Origin: Mixophyes australis
Taxonomy: Eukaryota; Chordata; Amphibia; Anura; Limnodynastidae
Assembly: GCA_036250195.1 (NCBI GenBank)
Contig: JAVHZZ010000001.1
Span: 398,030,117 to 398,094,116, forward strand
Length of the DNA stretch: 64,000 nucleotides
Reading direction: 5' to 3'
Made by a program: the position numbers and the translations under genes. The notes under the pieces are model-generated. The model did no database searches. It was not told the origin of the DNA and saw only the letters and a program-made list of their open reading frames with translations. Shown here piece after piece: positions 11,801 to 24,559 of this stretch. Numbering within the stretch: the first letter of the stretch is position 1; each line of letters starts with the position of its first letter.

Positions 11801-14800
11801 AGGTGCTATAACTTGAGGGAAGTAGCATGAGAAGTGGGAGGAACAGGGGACATAATCGGTGCATGCTGAGCCTGTACTCAGGAGTATGGCCGCAACAAAT
11901 AGTACCAAAATCATCAAATGGGTACTGCGGAGAACTCTCAGGTGTGCTGGTGGCATATACCACCATGGTATTGTATTAACGTTCATACGATGAAATAGTT
12001 TTGAATTATATTTGGGTTAACATTTGTCTTGCCTAAAATTAATGTTCAAGTTCTTTGTGCGGTTTAAAATGTTTTTTTAATAGGTTTTCTTTAATATTCA
12101 ATTTCAGTCTGGGAGCCAACAGCTTAAGACTTATGCACATTGCGGAATTCACCCCATCATCAGGCGCTTGTCCTATGGTAAATATCTGTGTTATGTTTCT
12201 TAACCAGTGAACTAAACTAACTTGTCAGTATATCCAGTGTAAATGTACCATTTGAATGTTTTAAAGGTTTCTCAAGTTATTTTTTTAGTTGCATCCAGCA
12301 AACGTTCATGAGTATAACTGTGTAAATTACTTATAGATTTATTTATTTTTGATCCAAAACGTAGCGCTGAGCAGTTATTAGGGTAAAGAGGGGTGTAGGT
12401 TGTTTGTGTCTAGAGGAGCAGCCTGGCCTGACCAGACAGCCAGGGAGGGAATGTGGTATTAGGTTTTTATATTTAAGCTTATCTGCCAGCATTTCCTGTT
12501 TGGAGCTATGCATGTTAGTATCACAGTTACTGAGTCTCATGTACTTTCAGAATACCACTCCCTGCAGGTAGTCTTGGAAATGGGTAAATACGTTTGAATT
12601 AACACATTATGGTAATTGTTGGCAGGTAGGTCAACAAATGATGGAGGGTCCCAAATCCTTGTAGTTTGATAAATTAACAAGTCTGCTATACTCACTATGT
12701 GTAGCTCACAGAAATGAATAAAGAGTGATTTGAAACTGATGAAAAAAAAAATAGCTGGAAGTAAATCCTAAATCGACCTCCACATTGTGACTTGTTTCCC
12801 TAGAAGAAAGTATGCGCTGGCAGCATAGCCTGTCTTTGGGGATGTCGGCTTGGAGTATAGACTACGTGTTAGGAACTGATCTCTATGAGAAGTACCAGAA
12901 GATGCAGGATGGGGAAACTTGTAGGTAGGTGTCTGATGCTGCGCTCTGTGTAAGTTCACATCGTACATGATTACGTGTTTAAGTACCAAGTGTTTCTCCA
13001 GGAGGAAGAGTTCTGAGAACGCCAGCACTACACAACAGAAGAGGGATGTGGACCGACGTCTTGTCTTCCTGCCCCAGCTAATTGCTGAGCCTGATCTTGT
13101 GGTGAACTTCACTGCAACTGCACTAAGTAAAAGCTCGGTAATTAGACTGTACTTTGATATTTCTTTCCATCATCTACTGCTGGACTAGGTCCAGTTTGTT
13201 GATCTCCGTTTTCACTTGGAAGAATTTGAATAGTGTACTGTGCAGCTGAGATGTGAGCTTCACATTTTAAAAGTAGACTGTCTGTCGTAAAAGGCATTAC
13301 AACAGTATGGTCCTTATCCTTTGTTTTTGTTTCAGGTGAAATATGTTACACTGAAGAACCCCTCTCCCTTTCCTGTGATGGTGCAACTCCTTCCTCTCTC
13401 TCATTATCCTAATCCACAAGCTGCTCTGAGCCTTCTCAGCAAATGGTAGGAGTGCTCTATATTCTGACAACTCGTAACAATGGCATGCTAAAGCAATTAG
13501 CTTTCACTGTAGAACCTAGTTTGGCATCGTAGCATTATAAAACTTTAATTGTCGTGTTACGTCGTTGAAATAACTTTTTGTTGGCGTTTAGGTACGGTTT
13601 AAATGAGCAGGGGGTTGACTTCACAACTGTTGAGTTCAGACTCCAAAGGCAATGTGACACAGGGGTAAGTTATCACCTTTTGTAAAGTTGATTGATAGAC
13701 ATTGAGCTTTTTGATGTTGCATGCCACACATGTTATTTTGTACCATAAATGTTACACAATTCAAAGCCATGTAATGTGATATGCCACCAGCCATCAAAGT
13801 TCTTGCTATTTATTGTTAAGTAATGTCAGATGTGGGGCAAGCAGCCTTTCCACCAAATGTTTTCATTAACTAAAATTTCATATATTTTTTTTTTAAGATA
13901 GCTGAAATTACATGTGTGTTTCCTTCTGGCTCCTTTTCAGTAGGCACAATCTTCTGTTTAGTCTTGGCTCCGACTGTGCAATGGCTGTCAGCAGTCAAAG
14001 TAATATGGAATGGCCATTTACATATTCTGAATGTCACACTTAATCAAAACCCAGGGTACTGTTATGTAATGGCAAAATGTGTACTAAACATTTGGCTCCA
14101 ATTCTTTAATCGTTACTATGGAAACCTCACCTCTTTTACATGTTTATATCTTCATAAATGTTACCCAATTAATGTCCATTTTCTTTTCTGAAAGAAAGCT
14201 GGTTTCTCTGAGCAGAAACTTTCTTAGAACCTCTTTTGTTATCCCTGTTACTAGAGGTTTTATATAATTATGCTTTTGCGTGTATTTACAGCAGGACGAA
14301 GATGACGAATGCAGCCGTGAAGTGCTTGAATTGCAGTTACAGCCTTGGGAATGTCACCAAGTTGGTGTAATCTTTACTCCTCTAGATTACAGAAAAGTTA
14401 GCTCACTTATATTAATTAGGTAAGTAAACAATTATACACACACTCTAAAAAGAACAAGTGAGAGCTTTATATAGACTGAAGATTGTACAGTATATGACAG
14501 GGAAACGTTGGGCATTTCTGCAAGGTGATGCAACGCAGCCGATTGGACATACGCGAAACATACAGATTTGTTGTGTGTGGAAGGGATTTCATGTTTGTCT
14601 GACTGAATATAGAAACGCGCTTTGACGTGTTTTATTATTGATACATAATATCATTTATTGCTTTCCTCTCACCCCGCCTCGCCTCTTTAATAAACATAAC
14701 TTTCTTGACAGGAATAATTTGACTGTTCTAGACATGATCACGGTGGAGGGTCTTGGAGCCAGAGAAATGTTGCGCGTCGGAGGGAGGCTGCCTGGAATTG

Positions 14801-17800
14801 GGGGATCTTTGAGGTTCAAAGTTCCAGAGTCCACCCTGATGGACTGTAGACAGCGTAAGTGATGCTGTTGAATTTGAGTCTTGGACACGATATTTGACAC
14901 TTCATCTGAAAGTCATCTGGCATTTGCATAGCTTCAATAAGAAATGGCTGTTTGTTGACCATATTTAAGTGACACTGGTATACATCTTTGGAATTATGTT
15001 CCCTGCAACTGATGTGGTATTTGCATTACATTATTCTCATTCTACATTGTAATTAGTACGCCATTTTTGTGAACTTAAGAAAAAAGTTATCTATCAAACA
15101 ATAGTATGGGAATATCTTTATCAAAATGGTTGTCTCCACTGTTTGTATTTTGATGAATGATCAACTCCTTGTATTGAAGATTGAAATATTTTAGGTTTTT
15201 TTTGTCATTACTTGATCTCTATAAAGATACACAACTTTTTTGTTTTATAAAAAAAAAGTATAGTAAGCTTTGCATGGAAAAAGGACCATTAAACCTAAAT
15301 GAATGTTATGTATAAAAATTACAAATTATGTTCATAAATATGTTTGTGAAAGTTTAAGATACATGAGGTAGTGGTTTGATCATGGTGGTAACAATATTGA
15401 AGGAACGGGTCCAGTAATAGCCAGACAATGGGACTGTGCACAAATGTGCATAATAGTAAATCATACCATTTGGTTTTTATTTTCTAAACTGCATTCAAGA
15501 AATGTCACCTACAATCTGATTAGTTGCTGTAGGTTACAGCACATTTTTAATAAATAAAATGTATGATAAATAATCTATTGTTCATCCAAATGTGTTCTGT
15601 TTTTAATGTGGGGTGAGGGAGCCAGAATAAGATCTAGCGGAATGGATTATCAGCAGCCAGTGTTGATCTAGTTAATCTTGTGGGAGGGAGTCAGTGACTT
15701 CTTCACTCATTTGTCTGTTAGTGAGGGCAGCATATACGGCAGAGGAGAATCATTATGTGAGGAGGGGTATAGCGGCGAACAGGACATAACATACTGAATT
15801 ATATAGTGGAAGGAGCAGCGTCTCCCAACAGCACAGAGTATTGATGTGAGACTTCTGTCAAATTGATGTTAGTAGATCCTAGTGTCAAATGCACCTTTCA
15901 ACATTCACGTACATACATACGACTTGTTTTTTTGAATACTTTAATTGCCTTTTGCATGCAGCCTACATTTGTATTTACGATTAAGTTATTTGATGGCCCT
16001 GTTTCTTGTTTTGTTTTTGTACAGAGCTAAAGGAAAGCAAACAAGTCCTGTCCATCACCAAAGTCTTTAAAGTTGAAAATATTGGTTCTCTGCCCGTAAC
16101 AATCGTGTCTATGAAAATCAATGGATACAATTGCCAAGGTTTTGGGTTTGAAGTCCTAGAATGTGATACGTTTTCTCTAAGCCAGAATACTTCAAGGGAA
16201 ATCAGTATTGTGTAAGTATTAACCATGACCTTATTCAGCATTGTTAGATGTGTAAACCTGCATCAGAAAGTGATAACCTCTGGAAAACGCAGAGGGTGGG
16301 AATTCTGCTGCAGTTACAGAAACATGAGATGCCAAGTACCAGTAAAGTAAAATGCTCTGAGCTGCCAAGTAACCACTCTGATTTATCAAATGCCATTAGT
16401 ATTGTTAATGATTCCACTAATGTAGAATACAGTTGTCATTATTCTATTTTCTTGATACATTTTCTAGCTTTATTATCTAGCTTTATTTAATACAGTAACA
16501 TAATACTAGTTGACTTGGCATAGCAGGTGTCCCTCATAGCAATAGATGTACAGGCAAATGCAAAGAATAAAATGCCTGATTAGTCACTGGTGGAGAGTAC
16601 TTATGTCCCTGTGTGCTTCTCTTACTCCACAGGTTCATTCCAGACTTCACGTCATCCTGGGTAATACGTGAGCTGTCTCTCGTGAGTGCTTCCAATCTGG
16701 AGTTCCGTTTCACCCTTAATGTGACTCTTCCTCACCACTTGTTACCTTTGTGTGCGGATGGAGTCCCAGGCCCCAGCTGGGAAGAGTCATTCTGGAAACT
16801 TACTGTACTGTTTGTGAGGTTAGATGCAAATATTGTTAAATCCCCATTCTTTTATAGGACTATAATTATAGAAAATATATAGCTTAAAAAATGTCTAGGC
16901 ATTTACAGCAACAACTTATTAATCAGACCATGCACTTGGCTCATTATACTGTATCTTGGCACTAATTACAACTTTCTTCTGTGCACTATTATTCATAACA
17001 TGCCCCCATGCTAACATAACATAACTTGTGGTGCATTACTACTGTAAGCATTATTGTATTGTAAGTGATTATTTGTTTCTGTTTTGCAGTTTGTCTCTTG
17101 TTGGTGTCGTTTTAATAGCCATCCAGCAAGCCCAGTATATTCTTACAGATTTTTTAAAGTTGAGACATAGAAACAGCACTAGTTCATCCTCCCAGCAAAT
17201 CTCTAATCCAGTGGACACGATCACCTCTGAGTCCTACAGGTATGTGTGAAACAAATTCTTTGTACTCAGAGACTGACCTCACCTAGTAGAACTTTCCTGT
17301 CTCTGGTACACAATGTTTTTCTTTATTTAAACTCTAGTCTTTGCTCTCTTCTACGTGTGTTACATTCCTGAACAAGGCCATTGTCAAGTACAAGAAATAT
17401 CTTTTTTAATTATTTCTGTTCAGCTAATGTCAACATGGCATTGTTCGGATTATAAATGTGTGGTTAATATTCTACTGTACACAAAGCTAACATGTTTGGC
17501 TGCATTCTCTTTCTGTATTAATACACATTAATCAACAAATGTTTTATTAAAGAGAAATAGAAACTTTCTTTCATGATGAAGAATAAACTCGAAAAACAAA
17601 TCCACCACTGCTATAAAATAAGTCCCCAAATGTAATATTAAGATACATAATGAGCCCACTGTGTTAAGAGCCGTTAGTATAGTAATTGCTTCGTTATTAA
17701 TCATTTATGTATACAAGCCTAGTTCTAGGCAAATAATATATTATCAGTCTTTTGTTTTCCTGGGTAATATACCCCAAACCTGAAGAGCCTTAGCACTCCT

Positions 17801-20800
17801 CTCCTTGTACTGCTCAATTCTCCTCCCCTGTTTATTAGAGACATAATTCTCTTACACGTTTGGTAAATGGCTGCACTCTTGTTTGTATCTCATGTCTATC
17901 CACGGGCTGCAGCATATCGAGCTCATTACCAGGTGTACACAACTGTGCCTCAATTTTATGTCCTATCTTACACCCTTCACTCACACTCTGGTTTCCACAC
18001 ATACCTGGATGAATAAATACTACACAGATTATTGACCCAAGACTCTCTGCATATTGGATATAATATCCATACGTGGTTATAGTGCACATTATTTTTTCCT
18101 CAATAATTTTGCCCTTTTCTAATCATTTTTTGCAGAAAATAAAAATATTATTTACTTAGAGGGCAGTATAGAAATCTCAGCATTTTTAGACTTTTGTACA
18201 AGTTAACCATGCCTTACCTTTCACACAATGTATCTTTGTATAGGGCAAACAAAAAGGGAAGGAATGAATTTCCTGTGGATGTACAACAAACATATGTTTA
18301 ACTTTATTATGTGGATCTAGTGTATTAAATATGACTGGATCTCTGACCCTGATCGAGTCTACCATCGTGCATAATCCTCTCACAAATGGAATTCTTTCCA
18401 TTCTTTACAGCCTATTTGTAAAAGTTTAAAATAGATGTTCATCCACTTCTGTTTTTGACAGCCCATAGATCCCTCTAACTTTATATGTCGTACTATTTTT
18501 TTTATTTTATTTATGAATTTATTAAAATGCTCTGCGTCCTGGATTGAAAGCACGATTTGTAGTTTTAATATCCTTGATGTGTTCTCCAATTCTAACTTCA
18601 ATTTACATATCTCTTTAGTGCCAGTGTTTTATAGGATAACTGGTTCTTCTTAAGAGTACACTCTGCTTGGATCAGATAGGCTTTATTTCTGGTAGTCTTG
18701 CCTCATGCATTGTATAAATTCTAGAAAGGCCCTGGTCCTAGTGCTTTCTCTGGACACAGAGAAAGCATTCCACCAGATTAGCTGGTTGATTATGGTAGAA
18801 ACCATGCACGGTGGGGACTTTCTTCAGGGGATTCAGACTTTGTATTCACGGCTGTTGCCAGGGGTATCTGTAAAGAGGGATATTGTCACTCTCTTCTCAT
18901 TACTAATGGCACGCAGCAGGGGTGTCCCTTGTCACCGCTAATATTTACTCTAGTTATTGACTCCTTGGTAGCGAGAATAAGCATTTTGTCAGACATCAAA
19001 AGTGTTATAGTTGAGATTGAGGTATATAGGGTGAGTTTATTCGCCGACAACATACTTCTCAAATTGTCTCTCCCCCCCCCCCCCAATACATCCCTCCCAA
19101 ATCTATTTCTTACCACATAGAAAAGTTTTATTTTATAGCCTGATATGGCTAAGACAGAATCCCTTGTTATTCACATATCACCCCCTGCTTTAGCACTCTT
19201 GAAAAAACAATTATAATTTTTCCTGGCAGCGTTCCAAAATCAGATACCTGCGGATTTAGATCAAGTTGATATATGAAACTGTTTATATAGACAATTTTCT
19301 GGTCAGATTGCAAAAAGTAATTATTTCATGGTTGGGTAGAATTGTAACACTCCAGATAAATGTCCTGCCTTGTCTGCTCTACCTCCCCAGACCCCTCCAG
19401 TTAAAGTTCCCAGATTGATTCTGAAACAATTACACCACCGGTTCTCCCAATTTGTGTAGATAAATCAGCCCCCGCATACCTAGTTTTTGTACTTTAAGTA
19501 GGGCCACCTTAGATGGTGTAAGTGGTTTTCCAGACAGCTGTCTCTACTATCTTGCAACTCACCTGAGCCAGAACTGTGCCTGGCTTGCAGACAGCAGTGG
19601 TCTGAGGGGGGCAGGCCTGGAATCCCCCTTCTGTAAAGTGCCCTCTTTGGTGTCTGCACTGGGTACTTCAGCTGATGATAGTCCTTTCCTGGTGAAGTCT
19701 CACCCGGCCACTACCTTTTACAATAATCCCCTATGTAACAGGTATGTTTTATTTCAAGATCACCTCAGCTCCTTCCCCCTTTACGTCCCTGTTCCCCAGG
19801 TCAATGTCTCGCAAATAAGCCCATCCAGTCACATCATCTATCAGCCCATTTGCATACCTACAAGTTAAAAACTTTGTTGTCTCTCTCCCTAAAACTGATA
19901 TTACTAGATTTTTGGTTCTGCTCTAATCTTCCTAAGTGCATAATTCTCTTCCATAAGGCATTATATCCATTCTTTACAGCCTACTTGTTATTGCTAAACA
20001 ACCTGATACCAATAAACAGGAACATAATTGAGAAATCGATCTGGGCAGACCATCAAAAGAGGACACCTGGACTATAGTGAAGGAAAGGTTCTAAAGCCTC
20101 AATCTCTTCCCTATAAATGAGAATTCCTATAAAGTATACTTTAGGTGGTACCTGTTCCAATATGGTTGAAACAGATTTATGGTACAAGCTCTGAGCAATG
20201 CTGGGGAGGTTGCAGGGGGTGGGATCTTTTCTCCACATATGATGGTTCTGCCCAAAGTTGGCTCCGTTCTGGGGTGATGTGACCAACCTTATTACCAACC
20301 TTACTAAAGCCATGACTTTTAAATGCCCATGATCCTTCCCTTCTTGGCTCTCCACTGGAGGGGCTGGATAAACACTTTCCATGCAAATTCTCAATGCAGC
20401 CATGTGCTTGGTCACTATACAGTGAAAGTGTTCTCCCTCCAGGCAACAGCTTCTTAATAAGATATATTTGGCATCTATGGAGTAAATTTCTGCATACTTG
20501 AATTCCAAATTTGCTGTTACTAATTCATATATAACAGTCCTACCTCAAGCGACCCTTCTCCAGACCATTCAGACCTCTTCCTTTTGTCTTAGCCACTTAT
20601 CCGATTGTTGTTGTTGCTATAACTATATTTTTTTTCCCGTGTTAGCCGCATTTGATCTCAATTACCCTCTCCCCAATTTTCTTCCTTTCCTTTCTCCCCT
20701 CTCGCCACCCCCCTCCAAACATACATTGTTGTGCCCTTCTTTTTCCTTCTGTTCAGTTATGTATGCTTTGTATGATTTTACCATTGGTGGATATTTTAAG

Positions 20801-23800
20801 TGATGGATGTTTACTTTGTTGCATTGTTTATACTGGCGAGGCTTGCTTTGTGTCTTCTGTTTGTTCTGCTTTGTTCTGCACATTGCCTATTATATTGGTC
20901 TTTGAAAATTGTTTCACTTTTTGTACTGTATTTGAAAATGTACATAAAATTCTTTAAAAAAAAAAAGGTAGTTTGCTTGTAACATAGTTACATATGTTTG
21001 TTTTTTAACTTCTACAAATTAGGTAAGTAAGCATAACTGGCTTATTTTTGTTTATTGCTTCCTATTTTCTGCCTTCCTAAATGGACATTGACGTTCGTAT
21101 TTTCACATTGCAGGGGCAGCTGTAAAAGTTTTACAGACTCTTGCAGTCCACCAGATAGGGGGAAAGGAAAGGGCTACCTGGCTGTTGCTGCTGCACCTGT
21201 CCGCAGTCAGAATGCATCCAAGAGGGCCCCAGCCACCTACAGCCACTCTCAGAAGAAGCACAAGTGCTCTGTGTACTACAGCATAAAACAGAAGGCCAGC
21301 AATGCATCAGCAGCCAGCAGTGTGTCAGCCTGTGACTCAAGCCAACCGCTCAGCTCTGACATGCAGCCGCCATCGCCAAAGGACTCTGCTTGTAGTGAAA
21401 TTCTGGCCGAAAAGTGGACAGACTTTAATTCAATAGACAACACAGAAGGGGGTAACCAAAAGCACTTAACAAGGCCAGACAATGCTCAGGCTAAAGAGGA
21501 ATCTGCACTGCAAACATTACTTCTCCCACAAAGGACTGCAAGCGAAAGCACTTTGGCGGAGGAGCCAATAATTTGTATGTTTCCTATGGAAACGAATTTT
21601 AAAACTTCCTCAGGAAACATATCTGAGTCCAAGCAGCAGAACTTTTGTGGTTTGTCTACGCCCACTAAAGTACCTGAAGATCACATGTCCAGGAGTCTGC
21701 TTCAGCTGCAGACTGAATCACAGACTGGTTTCAGAAAGATGGAGGGTAAAGAGATTTTCTTTGCTTCAAAGTAGAAAACACAATTACTCTAGCCTCATAC
21801 TCAGTGATATACTGCATGTGTGGCCCCATAAGGCCCATGATGCTTGATAATGATCCTGTGGAATGCTATAGGCACTTTATCGGACATGTTATATGCAGTG
21901 TCAAGAGACCATGCTGCCCTTGGGCAGTTCCTGGATTATTATAGAGGGGAATGTACGAACCTGCCCTATGGTAAAACAGGGGGAGGGAGAGGTGCTTCAC
22001 TCGTCCGCTAACAACCTACTTTGCATTATTAGCCAGAGAGTAATACCGCTTTCATACTGCCGCCCCGGCAATATCCCGGGTTTTTCAAGCCGGGTTTTTG
22101 CCGGGGCTCGGAGCGTTCCAGCTCAGAAACACCATTCATACTGCACCTCGGACCCGGGAATTTCCCGGGTTGACCCCATTCATACTGCACAAGTCTGTGC
22201 CCTGGCAATTTGTGGGAGTCATCACCAGAGCAGTTTTCATTGGCTGAAAAATGGTGATGTCATTGAAAGGTGACTGGTTTTTTGACGCATAAAGATGATG
22301 CAAAAGTGGGTGGTGATTGTTTACCACATTACTTTTCATCATGGGCTCCCACCGATGACATCATCCTCCAGAGACAGGCAGACAGCCAATCAACTTGTTT
22401 TCTGTGCAACCCGGGTTGAAAAACCTGGGTTGCACCATTCATAGTGCAGGCAACCCGGGTCCAACCCGGGAATTACCCCTCGATAAATCTGGGGTTGAAG
22501 ACCCGGGTTTTTAGACCCGGGATTTTTGACTTGTACCATTCATACTGCACCAAGACCCGGGTCGTTTGAGCTCGCCCCGGCAAAAACCCGGGATTTTGGT
22601 GCAGTATGAATGGGGTATAAGGGGGGAGGGAACAGTTACTGGTACGTAGCATCATCATCACCATTTATTTATATAGCGCCATTGATTCCGCAGCGCTGTA
22701 CAGAGAGCTCATTCACATCAGTCCCTGCCCCATTGGGGCTTACAGTCTAAATTCCCTAACATACACACAGACTAGAGTCAATTTGATAGCAGCCAATTAA
22801 CCTACTAGTATGTTTTTGGAGTGTGGGAGGACACCGGAGCACTATGTTACAACCAGATAATCTTTCCGTTAAGTATAAGTATATCTGATTAAAAGTGATT
22901 CTTAATAAAGCTTTATTTTTTCATAATGTCATGGCCAAAAGCATTGGTGATTACAATGCACTGGCATTTATAAAAAGTGTTTGTAGATTGTTGTGGATAA
23001 TGAAGTTACTGAGGATCTGCAGTGAAATCAGATGGCCATTAATTACCTCTGTGTTTATATTATTGTATTACATCACTTCAGAATATTGCAAGTTCTTCCA
23101 CTAGTAGGGTTTGTTTTACAACTGTACACATGGTAAAATGACTTGACTTATTTCTAAAGCTTAAACAAAAATGAAATCTCTTCAGTATTAGTCACCTTTT
23201 GCTTCTGTTTCTGTATGTTTGTGACATTAACCCCTGTTTTGACTATTTCCAGGGAATAGGCATCAGGTTTCCCAAACAGCACACAAAGAAAGTTTAGAAA
23301 CTTCCAAAAAGGCAGCGCAGAGAGCTGTTCCTGCAGAGAAGACTGTTCAACACTCCACCAGAGAGAAGGTCAGTGGTCCACTGGATTTATCTTCAAAAAT
23401 GCTTTGCATAGAACATTTGTGATTTGCTGTGCATGATTTCTTTCTTACAGGTTAGAACCTGTACTGCAAGGTCTCACTGCGCTTTTATTTCAAGAACGTT
23501 TAACAAAACTACAAATTTGATAGTATGTGGACACAGTCTTGTTCTGTACTATTTTAAATTAAACATAATTTAATTCTTAATTGAAGGATATTTATGTGAG
23601 GTTTCTATTGTAAAACATACCTAATATAGAAGTAATATTTATTTCATTTTCTTTTTCGGCTTGTTTGGCTAAGATTAGAACACTTATTGCATTAATTCTT
23701 TAAAACTGTGCAGGCGCGGATGGACAAGAAACAATGTGGACAGGGCTAGAATAGACTGTAGCCAGTTGGAGCATTAGAGTGTATTTCTGCATAATGAAAT

Positions 23801-24523
23801 CTGGCATGGCCAGGCAATGGGCAGGCTTGAGGTGGAGTGGGCTAGGCCAGCACGTAGCCCTTCCCAACATTTAATGTTAAACACAGCACAGAGTAATCAT
23901 TTATGGCTCTTTTCATAGTGTGTTTCCAAACTCAATATATGGAATAAAGTTTAGAAACTCTGATTTCTCTTTAAAGTGGATCTTCCTTCGTCATATAAAA
24001 TTACACTGGTGTTTTCAACACATCAGATAGTTGACTAGTTACTATATTCAAAACAGAATTAAACTGTAGCATTTACATTTTTGTGCTGTAACCAAAAATG
24101 GAGATGTTGGGATTTTTAAACTGCTATAAAGTCTGATTGCTGTCTCCTGGTGGTATATAGCAAATATCAGCAGCATAAGGAAGAGTTACATTACAGTTGT
24201 CTATACACAGGCAGATGGTTTTGTGTATGACTTGGTCACACACTTGGGCAGCACATTGGCAAATTGGACTTCAAAGTGGAACTTTAGATGTGACTATACA
24301 GGAATGTAAATGTGTGATAGCATTTACCAGCCCCAGATAAAGAGGTCTAGGAAATATAGTCAAAAACAAACATTTTGCCTGTCAAAAGCACTGTGTGTTT
24401 GTGTGTAGGGATAAGAGGTTTTGGAATTATTATAAAATAGGATAATTTGATAGCAGATAGTAAGGCACTGGAAAGCTACAAAGTATATATTCAATAAATT
24501 TAGTGGATAATTCATTTTTATTC

Positions 24524-24559
<36 letters not shown>

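Noticed and set aside
11682..11966. Antisense hydrophobic 94-codon frame
   Set aside because: Overlaps another frame of equal length in the same intron, no domain and no splice context; possibly a retroposon tail.
20177..20957. Several frames of 70-150 codons on both strands
   Set aside because: Fall in the 3' part of a decayed L1; no consistent reading.
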